DNA of 64,000 nucleotides from Nonomuraea aurantiaca. GTDB taxonomy: Bacteria > Actinomycetota > Actinomycetes > Streptosporangiales > Streptosporangiaceae. The notes beneath the pieces were generated by a model, which saw only the letters and a program-made list of their open reading frames with translations, was not told where the DNA came from and did not search any database. A program made the translations under genes and the position numbers. Shown here one piece after another: positions 27,044 to 36,515 of this stretch. The stretch spans positions 124,001-188,000 of the forward strand of contig NZ_JAIWNB010000006.1 of assembly GCF_020215705.1 (NCBI RefSeq). Reading direction: 5' to 3'. Positions within the stretch are counted from its first letter, which is position 1. Each line of letters opens with the position of its first letter.

Positions 27044-28762
27044 GTGACAGATCGCATCGAGGTAGCCGCCACTGAGCTGCGACCCCTGCTCGAAGAGTTC
27101 ATCATCTGGGCGCGCGACAACGCGCCCGAGAGCGACCCCGAGCTTGTAGGACCAGCGGCGCTGTGGCACCGCCTCGCCTTCTCCCAGGATCTCGGCACGT
27201 GGAAGCGTGCCGACCTGCGCAACCTGCTGCTCGACCGCATGCCCAAGGTCGTGGAGGACCCTGACGCCGCCGCCGACGGGATGCTCCCGGCCGTCGACGC
27301 GTACCTGACGTTCCTCTCGCAGACCGGACGGCTCACCGAGGGTTCCGACTCCCTCTCCGACCTGCAGGCCGAGCTCGACGACGTCGAGGACGACTTCGTC
27401 GAGCTGATGGAGGACCTCCTCGACGACGACGCCGAAGGTGACGACGACGAGGAGGAGGAGATCGGCGACCTGGGCGACTTCGAGCCGTTCGCCGACGCGC
27501 TGGCCGACCTCGACACGATCAGGCTGCGCCCCGACTCCGAGCTGGCCGCGGCCGCCCGCGAGGTGCCGCTGATCGCCCAGGCGCGCGACCTTGCCCTGTG
27601 GGTGGGCTCCGGGCGCCGGGTGGGGGAGGACACCCTGCTCTCCGACGACGAGGTAGCCGAGGCGCTGGCCGCCGTCGGGCTGCCCAGGCCGGAGACCGAG
27701 GGCTCGCTCGCCGAGGCCGTACCGCAGCTGTGGAACGTCTGGAACCTCGCCGTCGACCTGGAGTTCCTGGAGCCGGGTGACGCCAACACCGTGGGCGTCC
27801 AGGACGACACGTCCGAGTGGCCGTTCGACGACGACGAGGACGTTCTCGACGCCTGGATGCTCGGCCTGCACTCGGTCGACTACGGCGACCCCGAGCTGGC
27901 CGACGAGGACCTCACCATGGCCCTGGCGGGCCTCACGCGGGGCGTGCTGGTCAGGCTGCTCCTCGGCGGCGGCTCGCGCGACCTGGAGGAGCTCGGCCAG
28001 GAGCTGTCCGAGGCGGCCGCGGAGCTCGACGAGCTGGGCGCCGACGCCTGGGAGGCGGCGGGCGACCCGCTCGCCGGGGCGGTCGCCTGGCTGACCGGCT
28101 ACGGCATGGTCGAGGTCACCGGCCAGACGGTCAGCCTCACGCCGCTCGGCACCGAGGGCGTCGTCCACCTGGTGGACGACTCCGACATCGAGGTCGACGC
28201 GCGGCCGGCCATCGAGTCGATGAGCGCCCACGAGCTGCTCGCGCTCAGCGCCGAGCTGCCGGAGGAGGAGGCCGACTCCGAGTTCGCGGACTGGATGCGG
28301 CTGCGCGAGCCCGGCAAGGCGGCCGAGGAGCTGCTGGAGGCCGCCGCGCAGGACGAGTCGGACGCGCTCATCCGGGTGCAGGCGGCCAGCGTGGTCGGCA
28401 CACTCGGCGAGGCGGCGATCCCGGCCTGGCAGGAGGCGCTCAAGCAGTCCTCGCTGCGCCCCTACGCGGCCACGCACCTGAGCCAGCTTCAGGTGGAGGG
28501 CGCGCCGGAGCCGACGCAGGACGACACCCACTGGCTGATCCTCGACATGTGGACGATCTCGGCCGGGCTCGGCCGCTCGGAGTTCGTCGGCAGCCTGCGG
28601 GACATCGGGCCGGAGCTGCTCAACAACCTGCTCGAGGTGATCTGGAAGATCCCGCACGCGCACGTGGAAGAGCTGCTGGACCTGATCTCCCAGGTCCACC
28701 CGGACAAGCAGGTCGCCAAGGCGGCGCGGCGGGCGCTGTTCAAGGCCCGCTCCAACTCCTAG
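27044..28762 (+). CDS. Acidic protein of unknown function (572 aa)
   Basis: GTG start. Strongly acidic, especially residues ~105-150, where Asp/Glu dominate. Helical throughout with leucine-rich periodicity; the last 130 residues look like HEAT-type helices (e.g. ALIRVQAASVVGTLGEAAIP). No membrane segment and no enzyme motif. It follows the IclR gene in the same direction with a 58-bp gap. The opposite frame (603 codons) is a shadow. I do not recognise a named domain; a scaffold or regulatory role is only a guess. Confidence 0.8.
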   Translation: MTDRIEVAATELRPLLEEFIIWARDNAPESDPELVGPAALWHRLAFSQDLGTWKRADLRNLLLDRMPKVVEDPDAAADGMLPAVDAYLTFLSQTGRLTEGSDSLSDLQAELDDVEDDFVELMEDLLDDDAEGDDDEEEEIGDLGDFEPFADALADLDTIRLRPDSELAAAAREVPLIAQARDLALWVGSGRRVGEDTLLSDDEVAEALAAVGLPRPETEGSLAEAVPQLWNVWNLAVDLEFLEPGDANTVGVQDDTSEWPFDDDEDVLDAWMLGLHSVDYGDPELADEDLTMALAGLTRGVLVRLLLGGGSRDLEELGQELSEAAAELDELGADAWEAAGDPLAGAVAWLTGYGMVEVTGQTVSLTPLGTEGVVHLVDDSDIEVDARPAIESMSAHELLALSAELPEEEADSEFADWMRLREPGKAAEELLEAAAQDESDALIRVQAASVVGTLGEAAIPAWQEALKQSSLRPYAATHLSQLQVEGAPEPTQDDTHWLILDMWTISAGLGRSEFVGSLRDIGPELLNNLLEVIWKIPHAHVEELLDLISQVHPDKQVAKAARRALFKARSNS

Positions 28763-28776
28763 GCATTCTCCGTACC

Positions 28777-28811
28777 GATGGCGCCGCTCCAGCTGCTGGA
28801 GCGGCGCCATC
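28777..28811. terminator. Perfect 17-bp palindrome after the acidic-protein gene
   Basis: Arms GATGGCGCCGCTCCAGC and its exact complement are separated by a single T, 14 bases past the stop codon. There is no T-run; GC-only hairpins without a U-tract are common actinobacterial terminators. Confidence 0.75.
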
Positions 28812-28844
28812 GCCGTTTCTGCGACGTCTCAGGGCGGAGAAATG

Positions 28845-28876
28845 AAAAAGCCCCCGGCGCGAGACGCGACCGAGAG
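28845..28876 (-). terminator. Terminator of the tRNA-Glu pair
   Basis: On the minus strand CTCTCGGTCGCG pairs with CGCGCCGGGGG (one bulge, G-U pairs), followed by CTTTTTC. It lies 14 bases after the distal tRNA-Glu. Confidence 0.8.
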
Positions 28877-28889
28877 CGGTGATGAAATG

Positions 28890-28962
28890 TAGTCCCGACC
28901 GGATTCGAACCGGCGCTACCGCCTTGAGAGGGCGGCGTCCTGGGCCACTAGACGACGGGACC
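28890..28962 (-). tRNA. tRNA-Glu (CTC)
   Basis: Minus strand: acceptor GGTCCCG pairs with CGGGACT (G-U closing pair) with discriminator A. The anticodon stem CCGCC/GGCGG encloses CTCTCAA, giving anticodon CTC; the T-arm contains GGTTCGAATCC. CCA is not encoded. Identical in all 73 bases to the copy at 28984. Confidence 0.97.
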
Positions 28963-28983
28963 TTCGTGAGCTTGTGACAGTGG

Positions 28984-29056
28984 TAGTCCCGACCGGATTC
29001 GAACCGGCGCTACCGCCTTGAGAGGGCGGCGTCCTGGGCCACTAGACGACGGGACC
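28984..29056 (-). tRNA. tRNA-Glu (CTC), second identical copy
   Basis: Same 73-base sequence as the copy at 28890-28962, anticodon CTC, 21 bases upstream of it in transcription order. The two are probably cotranscribed and end at the hairpin at 28845-28876. Confidence 0.97.
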
Positions 29057-29136
29057 CTGTCCACAAGCGATTTTGCCAGGTTCCCCCGGCAACGCAGGTA
29101 ACTCTACCGCACCCTCGGAGCACCACCAAACCACTA

Positions 29137-29715
29137 TCAGGCCAGCAGATCGGGCCTATGGCGGCGGACCCAGTCGCCCATCGGGCCGCGTTCCCAGAGT
29201 GGATCGACGGCGCCGAGCGGGATGCCGAGCCACTGGAGGCCGGTCTCCGGATCTACGGGCACCGCGGCGAGCCGGGCCCGCATCCACGGGGGCATCCGCG
29301 CCGGCACGTCACGCTCGCCCCAGCCGATCAGCCCGACGGACCGCAGGGCGCCGGCTCGCACCCGAACGCCCCCGAGGCGGCCGATCGGACGGGGACCGGC
29401 CATCCGGCTCTCCACGACGTCGATCCGCTCCATCCGGGCCCATGCCAGCCAAAGGCGGAAGCCATGGGCGTCCATCAGCTCCACGCCCTGCGGAGAGAAG
29501 CGCACGACGGTGCCCGCCACCATCCGGCGGTGCTTGATCGCCAGCACGCCGATGAGCGCGCCGACACCGAGGGCGCCGATCAGCACTCCGGCGGCCGTGC
29601 TGCCCGTCGCGATGGCGCCGAGCAGCAGGCACACGGGGAAGAAGAGCACGAGGGGCATCAGGAGGGGAGCCAGGAAGGCGGGGAACGACCCCGGCCGCAT
29701 CCGAAATTCATCCAT
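29137..29715 (-). CDS. Two-helix membrane protein with a PH-like domain
   Basis: About 192 residues. Two adjacent hydrophobic segments (FLAPLLMPLVLFFPVCLLLG and VLIGALGVGALIGVLAI) form a hairpin, followed by a cytoplasmic domain with the strand pattern and conserved WLAWARMERIDVV of bacterial PH domains. The start is ATG at 29715 with no Shine-Dalgarno; the tRNA-Gln terminator ends directly upstream, so its promoter is unclear. Function unknown. Confidence 0.75.
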   Translation of the reverse strand: MDEFRMRPGSFPAFLAPLLMPLVLFFPVCLLLGAIATGSTAAGVLIGALGVGALIGVLAIKHRRMVAGTVVRFSPQGVELMDAHGFRLWLAWARMERIDVVESRMAGPRPIGRLGGVRVRAGALRSVGLIGWGERDVPARMPPWMRARLAAVPVDPETGLQWLGIPLGAVDPLWERGPMGDWVRRHRPDLLA

Positions 29716-29718
29716 AAG

Positions 29719-29750
29719 CAAAAACGGACGCCTCTATGAGACATCCGTTA
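29719..29750 (-). terminator. Intrinsic terminator of tRNA-Gln
   Basis: AACGGATGTCTC pairs with GAGGCGTCCGTT (two G-U pairs), loop ATA, then TTTTTGC. It starts 5 bases after the tRNA and ends right before the ATG of the PH-like gene. Confidence 0.9.
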
Positions 29751-29754
29751 AGCG

Positions 29755-29826
29755 CTGGGGTACCAGGACTCGAACCTAGACTAACTGAACCAGAATCAGT
29801 CGTGCTGCCAATTACACCATACCCCA
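29755..29826 (-). tRNA. tRNA-Gln (CTG)
   Basis: Minus strand: 5' TGGGGTA pairs with TACCCCA, discriminator G. The anticodon stem ACTGA/TCAGT encloses TTCTGGT, anticodon CTG; the T-arm contains GGTTCGAGTCC. CCA is not encoded. 72 bases. Confidence 0.97.
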
Positions 29827-29990
29827 CCGGCCCGAACCCCGTGGGGCGCGTTAAGGCGACGTCCGAAAGAATAGCCCAGCTTGGGCGCCAAGACCAAAAC
29901 GATTGCCGAACCGCCTTCCTCCGGGGCACGGAAGGGGGCCGGGCGTGCCAAGCTGAGGGGGACAAAGCACCACGTGGAGGAGCCCAAGCG

Positions 29991-31958
29991 TTGGCAGAGA
30001 ACCCCTTCTTCGCCCCCAGCAGCCTGCCCTACCAGCTGCCGCCCTTCGAGGAGATCCGCGAGGAGCACTACCTTCCCGCCTTCGAGCGCGGGATGGCGGA
30101 AGGGCTCGCCGAGGTCGAGGCGATCGCGGACAACGGCGAGCCGCCCACCTTCGACAACACGATCGCCGCGCTGGAGCGTTCCGGGCGCATCCTGGAGCGC
30201 GTGTCCGCGGCCTTCTTCAGCATCGTCTCCTCCAACTCCACGGAGGGCGTCCTGGAGCTGGAGAAGCAGATCTCGCCCGCGCTGGCCAAGCACAGCGACG
30301 CGATCCGGCTCAACCGCGCGCTCTGGGCCCGCGTCAAGCAGGTGACCACCGACGACCCCGAGGAGTCGTGGCTGCTGGAGAAATACCGCGAGGACTTCGT
30401 CAGAGCCGGCGCCGACCTGACGGAGGCCGAGCAGGGCGAGCTCCGGCAGCTCAACGAGGAGCTGTCCCGGCTGTCCACCGAGTTCGCCCAGAACCTGCTG
30501 AAGGCGCTGAGCGAGTCCGCGCTGGTCGTCGACGACGCCAAGGATCTCGACGGCTTGGACGAGGCCACGATCCAGTCGCTGGCCAAGGACGGCCGCTATG
30601 AACTGCCGCTTCTCAACTACACCAACCAGCCGGCGCTGGCCCAGCTCACCGACCGCGAGGTGCGCCGCAGGCTCTACACGCTGAGCGTGGAGCGGGCGCC
30701 GCGCAACTTCGAGCTGGCGATCAGGATGGCGACGCTGCGCGCCGAGCGGGCCGGGCTGCTGGGCTTCCCCAGCCACGCCGCCCACACGGTCGCCGACCAG
30801 ACGGCCAAGACCGTGGAGGCGGTCGAGGCCATGCTGGGGCAGCTCGTCGGTCCGGCCGTACGCAATGCGAAGAAAGAGGCGGAGGCGCTCGCCGAGCAGG
30901 CCGGCTTCGCGATCGAGCCGTGGGACTGGTCCTACTACTCGGAGAAGGTGCGCCAGGCCCGCTACGACTTCGACGCCGGGGCCATGCGGCCCTACTTCGA
31001 GCTGTGGCGCGTCTACCGCGACGGCGTGTTCCACGCGGCCACCCGGCTCTACGGCGTCACGTTCACCGAGCGGCCCGACCTGAAGGGCTACCACGAGGAC
31101 GTACGCGTCTACGAGGTGTTCAACGAGGACGGCGGCCGGCTCGGCCTGTTCCTGCTCGACCCGTACGCCCGGCCCAACAAGCGGGGCGGCGCGTGGATGA
31201 ACAACCTGGTCGACCAGTCGGGCCTGTTCGGCGAGCTGCCGGTCGTGATGAACAACCTCAACATCACCAAGCCGGGCGCCGGGCCGACGCTGCTGACCTA
31301 CGACGAGGTGAGCACGGCCTTCCACGAGTTCGGGCACGCGCTGCACGGGTTGTTCTCCGAGGTGCGTTTCCCCCGCGTGTCGGGCACCAGCGTGCCGCGT
31401 GACTTCGTCGAGTACCCGTCCCAGGTCAACGAGATGTGGGCGACCTGGCCGGAGATCCTGGCCAACTACGCCAAACACCACGAGACGGGCGAGCCGATGC
31501 CCGCCGAGCTGGTGGAGAAGATGAAGGCCGCGGAGAAGTTCAACCAGGGCTTCATGACCGTCGAATATCTGGCCGCGACGCTCCTCGACTGGGCCTGGCA
31601 CAAGCTGGCCGCGGGCGAGGCGGTGGCCGACGCCGAGGCGTTCGAGTCCGCGGCGCTGGAGGCGGCCGGGATCGCCCTGCCGACGGTCCGGCCGCGTTAC
31701 CGGACCAACTACTTCGCGCACATCTTCGCGGGGGGCTACAGCGCCGGCTACTACTCCTACATCTGGAGCGAGGTGCTGGACGCCGAGAGCGTCTTGTGGT
31801 TCAAGGAGAACGGCGGGCTGGAGCGGGCGAACGGCGACCACTTCCGCCGCGAGCTGCTGTCCAGGGGCGGCAGCATCGACCCGCTGACCGCCTTCCGCAA
31901 CTTCCGCGGCCGGGAGCCCAGCATCCAGCCGCTGCTGGAGCGCCGCGGCCTCCTCTGA
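29991..31958 (+). CDS. M3-family oligopeptidase (dipeptidyl carboxypeptidase type)
   Basis: Zinc metallopeptidase of family M3A that trims oligopeptides in the cytoplasm. The HEFGH zinc motif is at residues 445-449, followed by ALHGLFSEV; the third zinc ligand lies in the QVNEMWATWPEI region. 655 residues is typical for Dcp. I chose the TTG at 29991, which has GGAGGAG eight bases upstream and gives the expected start (AENPFFAPSSLPYQLPPFEE); the open frame further upstream runs through the tRNA. No signal peptide. Confidence 0.95.
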   Translation: MAENPFFAPSSLPYQLPPFEEIREEHYLPAFERGMAEGLAEVEAIADNGEPPTFDNTIAALERSGRILERVSAAFFSIVSSNSTEGVLELEKQISPALAKHSDAIRLNRALWARVKQVTTDDPEESWLLEKYREDFVRAGADLTEAEQGELRQLNEELSRLSTEFAQNLLKALSESALVVDDAKDLDGLDEATIQSLAKDGRYELPLLNYTNQPALAQLTDREVRRRLYTLSVERAPRNFELAIRMATLRAERAGLLGFPSHAAHTVADQTAKTVEAVEAMLGQLVGPAVRNAKKEAEALAEQAGFAIEPWDWSYYSEKVRQARYDFDAGAMRPYFELWRVYRDGVFHAATRLYGVTFTERPDLKGYHEDVRVYEVFNEDGGRLGLFLLDPYARPNKRGGAWMNNLVDQSGLFGELPVVMNNLNITKPGAGPTLLTYDEVSTAFHEFGHALHGLFSEVRFPRVSGTSVPRDFVEYPSQVNEMWATWPEILANYAKHHETGEPMPAELVEKMKAAEKFNQGFMTVEYLAATLLDWAWHKLAAGEAVADAEAFESAALEAAGIALPTVRPRYRTNYFAHIFAGGYSAGYYSYIWSEVLDAESVLWFKENGGLERANGDHFRRELLSRGGSIDPLTAFRNFRGREPSIQPLLERRGLL

Positions 31959-32039
31959 CGCCCGCCGTGCCCACCCCCCGCGCCCCTGTCCTCCGCGCTT
32001 GTCCAGCGCACGGCTCAGGGGCGCGGCGGATCGTCGCGG

Positions 32040-33413
32040 TCAGCCCTGGAGGCGGGCCAGGGCGGCGCGGATCCGCTCCTCGGTGCGTTCGCGGCCGAGC
32101 ACCTCGATCGACTCGAACAGCGGCAGACCCACCGTCCGGCCCGTGACGGCGACGCGCACGGGCGCCTGGGCCTTGCCCAGCTTGAGGCCGTGGGCGGCGC
32201 CGACCTGCTCCAGCGCCTCCTTGAGCGACTCGGGGTCCCAGCTGACGCCCTGGAGCCGCTCCAGGTAGCCGCTGAGGATCTCCACCGGGGAGTTCTTCAT
32301 CGCCTTGTCCCAGGACGCCTCGTCGAACACGGGCTCGTCCAGGAAGAGGAAGTCGACGTTCTGCCTGATCTCGGACAGCACGGTGATGCGGGTCTGCGCC
32401 AGCGTGGCGACCTTGCTGAACATCTCCCGGTCCCAGTCGACCTCGAGATAGGGCGAGCAGCGCTCCTCGAACGTCTCGACGGGCAGGGCGCGGATGTACT
32501 CGCCGTTGAAGGCCCGCAGCTTCTTCTCGTCGAAGAACGCGCTGGCGGAGTTGACGCTCTCCAGCTTGAACAGCGGCATCATCTCCACCCACGGCATGAT
32601 CTCGCGGTCGTCGCCGGGCCCCCAGCCGAGCAGCATGAGGTAGTTGACCATGGCCTCGGCCAGGTAGCCCTCGGCGCGGTAGTCCTCCAGCGCCACCTTG
32701 TCGCGGCGCTTGGACAGCTTCTTGCGCTGCTCGTTGACGATCACCGGCAGGTGCGCCCAGACCGGCGGGTTGGCACCGAGCGCGGGCCACAGGAGCTCCT
32801 GCTTGGCCGCGTTGCCCAGGTGCTCCTCGCCGCGCACCACGTGCGTGATGCCCTGGGTGATGTCGTCGACCGCGTTGGCCAGCACGTAGAGCGGCGAGCC
32901 GTCGGTGCGGGCGATGACGAAGTCCTCCTGGGCGTCGTTGGGGAACTCCACCCGGCCCCTGATGACGTCCTCGACGACCGTGACGCCCTCGTCGGAGGTG
33001 CGGAAGCGGACGGCGCCCTCGGTCAGGCCCCGCTCACGGCAGAACCCGTCATAGCCCTTGTGCTCGGAGCCGGTGCGGGCGACGAGCGCCTCGCGGGTGC
33101 AGTCGCAGAAGTACGCCTTGCCGTCGGCGAGCAGCTTGGCCACGGCCTCACGGTGCTGCGGCTCGTAGGCCGACTGGAAATAGGGACCCTCGAACACCGG
33201 GTTGGTGCCGTTGATGCCGATCCAGTCGAGCGCCGAGATGATGCCCTCGGTCCACTCGGGCCGGTTGCGCGTCGCGTCGGTGTCCTCGACGCGCAGCACG
33301 AAGCGGCCACCGGACTGCTCGGCCAGCGCCCAGTTGAACAGCGCCGTGCGGGCGCCGCCAACGTGGAACATACCGGTGGGCGACGGGGCGAAACGCACCC
33401 GTAGATCAGTCAC
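32040..33413 (-). CDS. gltX: Glutamyl-tRNA synthetase
   Basis: GltX charges tRNA-Glu, and in most actinomycetes also tRNA-Gln for the GatCAB route. The HIGH-type motif is [14 protein letters not shown] (residues 10-23); the KMSKS equivalent is KKLSKRRDK. 457 residues is slightly shorter than the usual ~490. The GTG start overlaps the 3' end of the hydrolase gene by 8 bp, so it is translationally coupled. Its substrates are encoded 3-4.5 kb away. Confidence 0.96.
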   Translation of the reverse strand: MTDLRVRFAPSPTGMFHVGGARTALFNWALAEQSGGRFVLRVEDTDATRNRPEWTEGIISALDWIGINGTNPVFEGPYFQSAYEPQHREAVAKLLADGKAYFCDCTREALVARTGSEHKGYDGFCRERGLTEGAVRFRTSDEGVTVVEDVIRGRVEFPNDAQEDFVIARTDGSPLYVLANAVDDITQGITHVVRGEEHLGNAAKQELLWPALGANPPVWAHLPVIVNEQRKKLSKRRDKVALEDYRAEGYLAEAMVNYLMLLGWGPGDDREIMPWVEMMPLFKLESVNSASAFFDEKKLRAFNGEYIRALPVETFEERCSPYLEVDWDREMFSKVATLAQTRITVLSEIRQNVDFLFLDEPVFDEASWDKAMKNSPVEILSGYLERLQGVSWDPESLKEALEQVGAAHGLKLGKAQAPVRVAVTGRTVGLPLFESIEVLGRERTEERIRAALARLQG

Positions 33414-34182
33414 GGGAGACCACCTTGTTCGTCAGAGTGCCGATGCCTTCGATGCCGACGCTGACCTCGTCACCGACCTCGACCGGGCCGACGCCCGCCG
33501 GGGTGCCGGTCAGGATCACGTCGCCGGGGATCAGCGTCATGACCGCGCTGACGTAGGCGACCAGCGCGGGGATGTCGTGGATGAGCTGGTTGGTACGGCC
33601 GCTCTGGCGCACCTCACCGTTGACCGTCGTCGTGAGCGCCAGGTCGGAGGGGTCGAGATCCGTCTGGATCCACGGCCCGAGCGGGCAGAAGGTGTCGAAG
33701 CCCTTGGCCCGGGTGAACTGGACGTCCTTCTTCTGCAGGTCGCGGGCGGTGACGTCGTTGGCGCACGTGTAGCCGAAGATGACGTCCTTGGCGCGCTCGA
33801 CCGGCACCTCGCGGCACAGCCGGCCGATCACCAGGGCCAGCTCGCCCTCGTAGTCGACGCGGTGGGACAGCGACGTCGGGTAGGCGATCGGCTCGCCGTG
33901 GCCGATCACGGAGGTGGACGGCTTGATGAAGATGAGCGGCTCGTCCGGGACCTCGTTGCCCAGCTCACGGGCGTGCTCGGCGTAGTTTCTGCCGATGGCC
34001 ACCACCTTGCTGGGCAGCATCGGGGCCAGCAGCCGCACCTGGGACAGCGGGTGGCGTTCGCCGGTGAACTGAACGTCCCCGAACGGGTGCCCGGAGATCG
34101 CGGACACGAACTCCTCACCGGGGCCACCCTCGACCACGCCGAACGACACGCCTTCGCCTGTGGAGAACCTCGCTATACGCAC
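33406..34182 (-). CDS. Fumarylacetoacetate hydrolase family protein
   Basis: FAH-fold enzymes cleave C-C bonds of diketo acids or isomerise them, using Mg2+ or Ca2+. The metal-site elements [12 protein letters not shown] and the downstream [23 protein letters not shown] and [13 protein letters not shown] are all present. Size 258 fits the short bacterial class. It lies directly upstream of gltX and overlaps it, an association common in actinomycetes. The substrate is not deducible. Confidence 0.93.
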   Translation of the reverse strand: MRIARFSTGEGVSFGVVEGGPGEEFVSAISGHPFGDVQFTGERHPLSQVRLLAPMLPSKVVAIGRNYAEHARELGNEVPDEPLIFIKPSTSVIGHGEPIAYPTSLSHRVDYEGELALVIGRLCREVPVERAKDVIFGYTCANDVTARDLQKKDVQFTRAKGFDTFCPLGPWIQTDLDPSDLALTTTVNGEVRQSGRTNQLIHDIPALVAYVSAVMTLIPGDVILTGTPAGVGPVEVGDEVSVGIEGIGTLTNKVVSRD

Positions 34183-34329
34183 CTGACAAGGCTATCGCCG
34201 CCGCCACCCGCTCAGCCCGCCCCATGAATCAGTCACAAACATACCTAAAGTCCGTTTTGTCACGCATTTTCGGTTGCCTGGAGGTTACGAGGTCTTTGTG
34301 ACACATCGAGTGTCGGGAGGTGACGGATC

Positions 34330-34839
34330 GTGGCTGACACGGTAGTCAATCAGCAGGGCACCGTACCGCGGGCCAGGACGATGGAAGGCGGCCCGTCCGG
34401 GTCACTGGTGACCGACAAGGGCACCACCACCATCGAGGACGTGGTCGTCGCGAAGATCGCCGGCATCGCGGCGCGCGAGGTGTCCGGCGTGTACGACATG
34501 GGAGGCGGCACCGCCAGAGCACTCAGCACCATGCGCGGCATCGTCGGCGGCGACAAGAGTCTCTCCCAGGGCGTCTCGGTGGAGGTGGGCCAGCGGCAGG
34601 CGGCCGTGGACCTCGACCTGGTCGCCGAGTACGGCATCGCGATCCCGGAGTTGGCCGGCGCCGTGCGCAGGAACGTCATCAACGCGATCGAGCGCATGTG
34701 CGGGCTCGAGGTCACCGAGGTGAACATCAGGGTCGACGACGTACACCTGCCCACACCCGCCGGGGAGGACAGCGGTATGAGCGCCGCCGGGGGAGAGCGG
34801 TCCGGCGGCAAGGCGGAGCAGGGGCCCAGGGTCCAATGA
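34330..34839 (+). CDS. Asp23/Gls24 family envelope stress protein (1)
   Basis: First of six coupled genes. The Asp23 core runs from VVAKIAGIAAREVSGVYDMG to MCGLEVTEVNIRVDDVHLP (about residues 38-142), with Gly/Ser-rich ends. In Staphylococcus Asp23 is a membrane-tethered filament protein anchored by AmaP and linked to alkaline/envelope stress; no actinobacterial role is established. GTG at 34330 follows GGGAGG. The stop overlaps the next start as ATGA. Confidence 0.9.
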   Translation: MADTVVNQQGTVPRARTMEGGPSGSLVTDKGTTTIEDVVVAKIAGIAAREVSGVYDMGGGTARALSTMRGIVGGDKSLSQGVSVEVGQRQAAVDLDLVAEYGIAIPELAGAVRRNVINAIERMCGLEVTEVNIRVDDVHLPTPAGEDSGMSAAGGERSGGKAEQGPRVQ

Positions 34840-35255
34840 CCAAGGCCCAGACGAGCGGCGCTCAGACGAGCGGCGCCCCGGCGAGTGCTGCCCCGACGAG
34901 CGGCGCTCCGGCAAGTGATGCGCGGACGACCGAGGCCCGGCCGACCGAGGCCCCGCCGAACGAGGCCCAGTTGGTCGCCGAGCGGGTTCGCGCCTGCGCC
35001 GGGGTGGCCGGGCTGTCGGGCGGCCTCTTCGGGACAGTGGCGACATACCTGCCCGGCGAGCGCCTCACGGGCGTCTACGTCAACGACCGCGAGGTGATCA
35101 TTGACATCGTGGCGCGCCTCGGCCGCCCGCTTCCCGAGACGGCAGAAGAGGTACGGCGGGCGGTGGCCGACCTGGCCGGCGACCGCCCGGTGAACATCCG
35201 GATCGACGACGTGGCGCCCGAAGACGCGGCGCCCGCACCCGAGGAGACCTCATGA
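34836..35255 (+). CDS. Asp23-like protein with repetitive N-terminus (2)
   Basis: 139 residues. The first ~48 are Ala/Ser/Thr/Gly/Pro-rich repeats (TSGAQ, TSGAPAS), likely disordered. The rest resembles an Asp23 half-domain: VRACAGVAGLSGG then VNDREVIIDIVARLGRPLP and VNIRIDDVAPED. Overlaps both neighbours by 4 bp. Degenerate at the usual central helix, so it is probably a partner subunit rather than a full Asp23. Confidence 0.8.
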   Translation: MTKAQTSGAQTSGAPASAAPTSGAPASDARTTEARPTEAPPNEAQLVAERVRACAGVAGLSGGLFGTVATYLPGERLTGVYVNDREVIIDIVARLGRPLPETAEEVRRAVADLAGDRPVNIRIDDVAPEDAAPAPEETS

Positions 35256-35440
35256 CGAACATTTCATGGTTGCCCGTGATCGGCATGGCCGTGGGCATGG
35301 TGCTGGGCATCGTCGGCGCCATCGGCGGGCTCGGTGCCTTCCTCCTTGTGCTCGTCCTGGGCGCGATCGGTCTCCTGGTGGGCCGCCTCATGGAGGGCGG
35401 CGAGGTGAACCTGTCGAACCTCACCGTGAGGCGGAGATGA
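35252..35440 (+). CDS. Small membrane protein of the Asp23 cassette (3)
   Basis: 62 residues, with two hydrophobic stretches (VIGMAVGMVLGIVGAIGGLG and FLLVLVLGAIGLLVG) and a basic end RRR. It resembles the DUF2273-type small membrane proteins found beside Asp23 genes. It overlaps both neighbours by 4 bp. Likely an integral membrane subunit of the Asp23 anchor. Confidence 0.82.
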   Translation: MTNISWLPVIGMAVGMVLGIVGAIGGLGAFLLVLVLGAIGLLVGRLMEGGEVNLSNLTVRRR

Positions 35441-35835
35441 CCACGGACACGCCCGCGTCCCAGGCGTCCGCCGTGCTGGTGCCGGGGCAGCGTCCTGCTC
35501 CGGCGGTACCGCCCGAGCGGCGTGGCCGTACCGAGGTCACGGACCGCGTGGCGGCCAAGATCGCCCGCCATGCCGCCCGCGAGGTGGCTGGGGTGCGCGA
35601 GGTGATCGAGCGCGGCGGGCTACGCGGGACGCGCCCGGCGAACGCCACGGTGCATGGTGACACCGTGGAGATCGCGCTGGCCGTGTCCGTGGCCTATCCG
35701 ATGCCGCTGCGCGCGGTCGCGGCCGCGATCAGGAGCCACGTGGCGAGCAGGATCACCACGCTGACGGGACTCCAGGTGTCCCACGTGGACATCACGATGA
35801 CCGAACTCACGGCCCCACCGGAGGTTTCGCCATGA
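35437..35835 (+). CDS. Asp23/Gls24 family protein (4)
   Basis: 132 residues. The Asp23 core spans VTDRVAAKIARHAAREVAGV to LQVSHVDITMTEL, with a short Pro/Ala-rich N-terminus. A second full Asp23 copy in the operon suggests hetero-assembly. Overlaps both neighbours by ATGA. Confidence 0.9.
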   Translation: MTTDTPASQASAVLVPGQRPAPAVPPERRGRTEVTDRVAAKIARHAAREVAGVREVIERGGLRGTRPANATVHGDTVEIALAVSVAYPMPLRAVAAAIRSHVASRITTLTGLQVSHVDITMTELTAPPEVSP

Positions 35836-36515
35836 GTACCGGCGCCCACGGGGCGAACGAACCGGTGACGACGACCCTGGGCGACCAGACGATGGAGGCG
35901 CCGCTGGGCGGTACGATCGTCCCGGCCACGGACCGGCCCTCGGGGGACGGCAGCGCCGAGCGGGCGGCGGATCGGGCGGCGATGCGGGCGTTCAGGCCGC
36001 GGCGGACCGTGCCCGCCGTCGTGGTGGCCGCGCTGCTCACCGTCCTGGGCGTGGTGGTGGCCGCGCAGACGATCTCGGCGCTGGCCGGGCGGCCGCTGCG
36101 ATGGGCCCGCCTGGACCGGATGCTGAGCTGGGCGGCGTCCACTCCGTGGAACAACTCGCTGTTCCTGCTCGGTGCCGCGCTCGTCGCGCTGGTCGGGCTG
36201 GCGCTGCTGGTGGCCGCGCTGGTGCCCGGCAGGCCGCGGTTGGTGCCGGTACGTACCGGGGACCCGGACCTGATCATCGGCATGCGGCGCAGGAGCTTCG
36301 CCAGGGCGCTGGCGCATGCCGCGGAAGGGGTTCCGGGCGTGCACGCGGCCCGCGCCTCGGTCCGCGGCCACACGGCCGCCGTCACCGCGACCACCGCCGG
36401 GTGGGATCGGGAGCGGTTCGGCGCGGACGTACGCACCGCGGTGCTGTCCAGGCTCGTGGCGCTGAGCCCCGTCGAGTCGTACCACGTGAAGGTCAACGTG
36501 AGGGAGCGCAAGTGA
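35832..36515 (+). CDS. Membrane protein of the Asp23 cassette (DUF6286-like) (5)
   Basis: 227 residues with a charged N-terminus, two membrane segments (VPAVVVAALLTVLGVVVAAQ and SLFLLGAALVALVGLALLVA), then a cytoplasmic domain of ~90 residues with Asp23-like strands (ALAHAAEGVPGVHAARASVRG). I take it as the DUF6286 family by its layout; the call rests on context. Overlaps both neighbours by 4 bp. Confidence 0.78.
   Translation: MSTGAHGANEPVTTTLGDQTMEAPLGGTIVPATDRPSGDGSAERAADRAAMRAFRPRRTVPAVVVAALLTVLGVVVAAQTISALAGRPLRWARLDRMLSWAASTPWNNSLFLLGAALVALVGLALLVAALVPGRPRLVPVRTGDPDLIIGMRRRSFARALAHAAEGVPGVHAARASVRGHTAAVTATTAGWDRERFGADVRTAVLSRLVALSPVESYHVKVNVRERK

Noticed and set aside
26999..28810. 603-codon frame opposite the acidic-protein gene
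   Set aside because: Arg/Leu/Val-rich shadow; the plus-strand frame has coherent acidic composition and a suitable GTG start.
28890..29826. Integrated element at the tRNA genes
   Set aside because: No integrase, no repeated tRNA 3' end and conserved flanking genes.
29796..31841. 681-codon frame opposite the M3 peptidase
   Set aside because: The plus strand encodes an unmistakable HEFGH peptidase.
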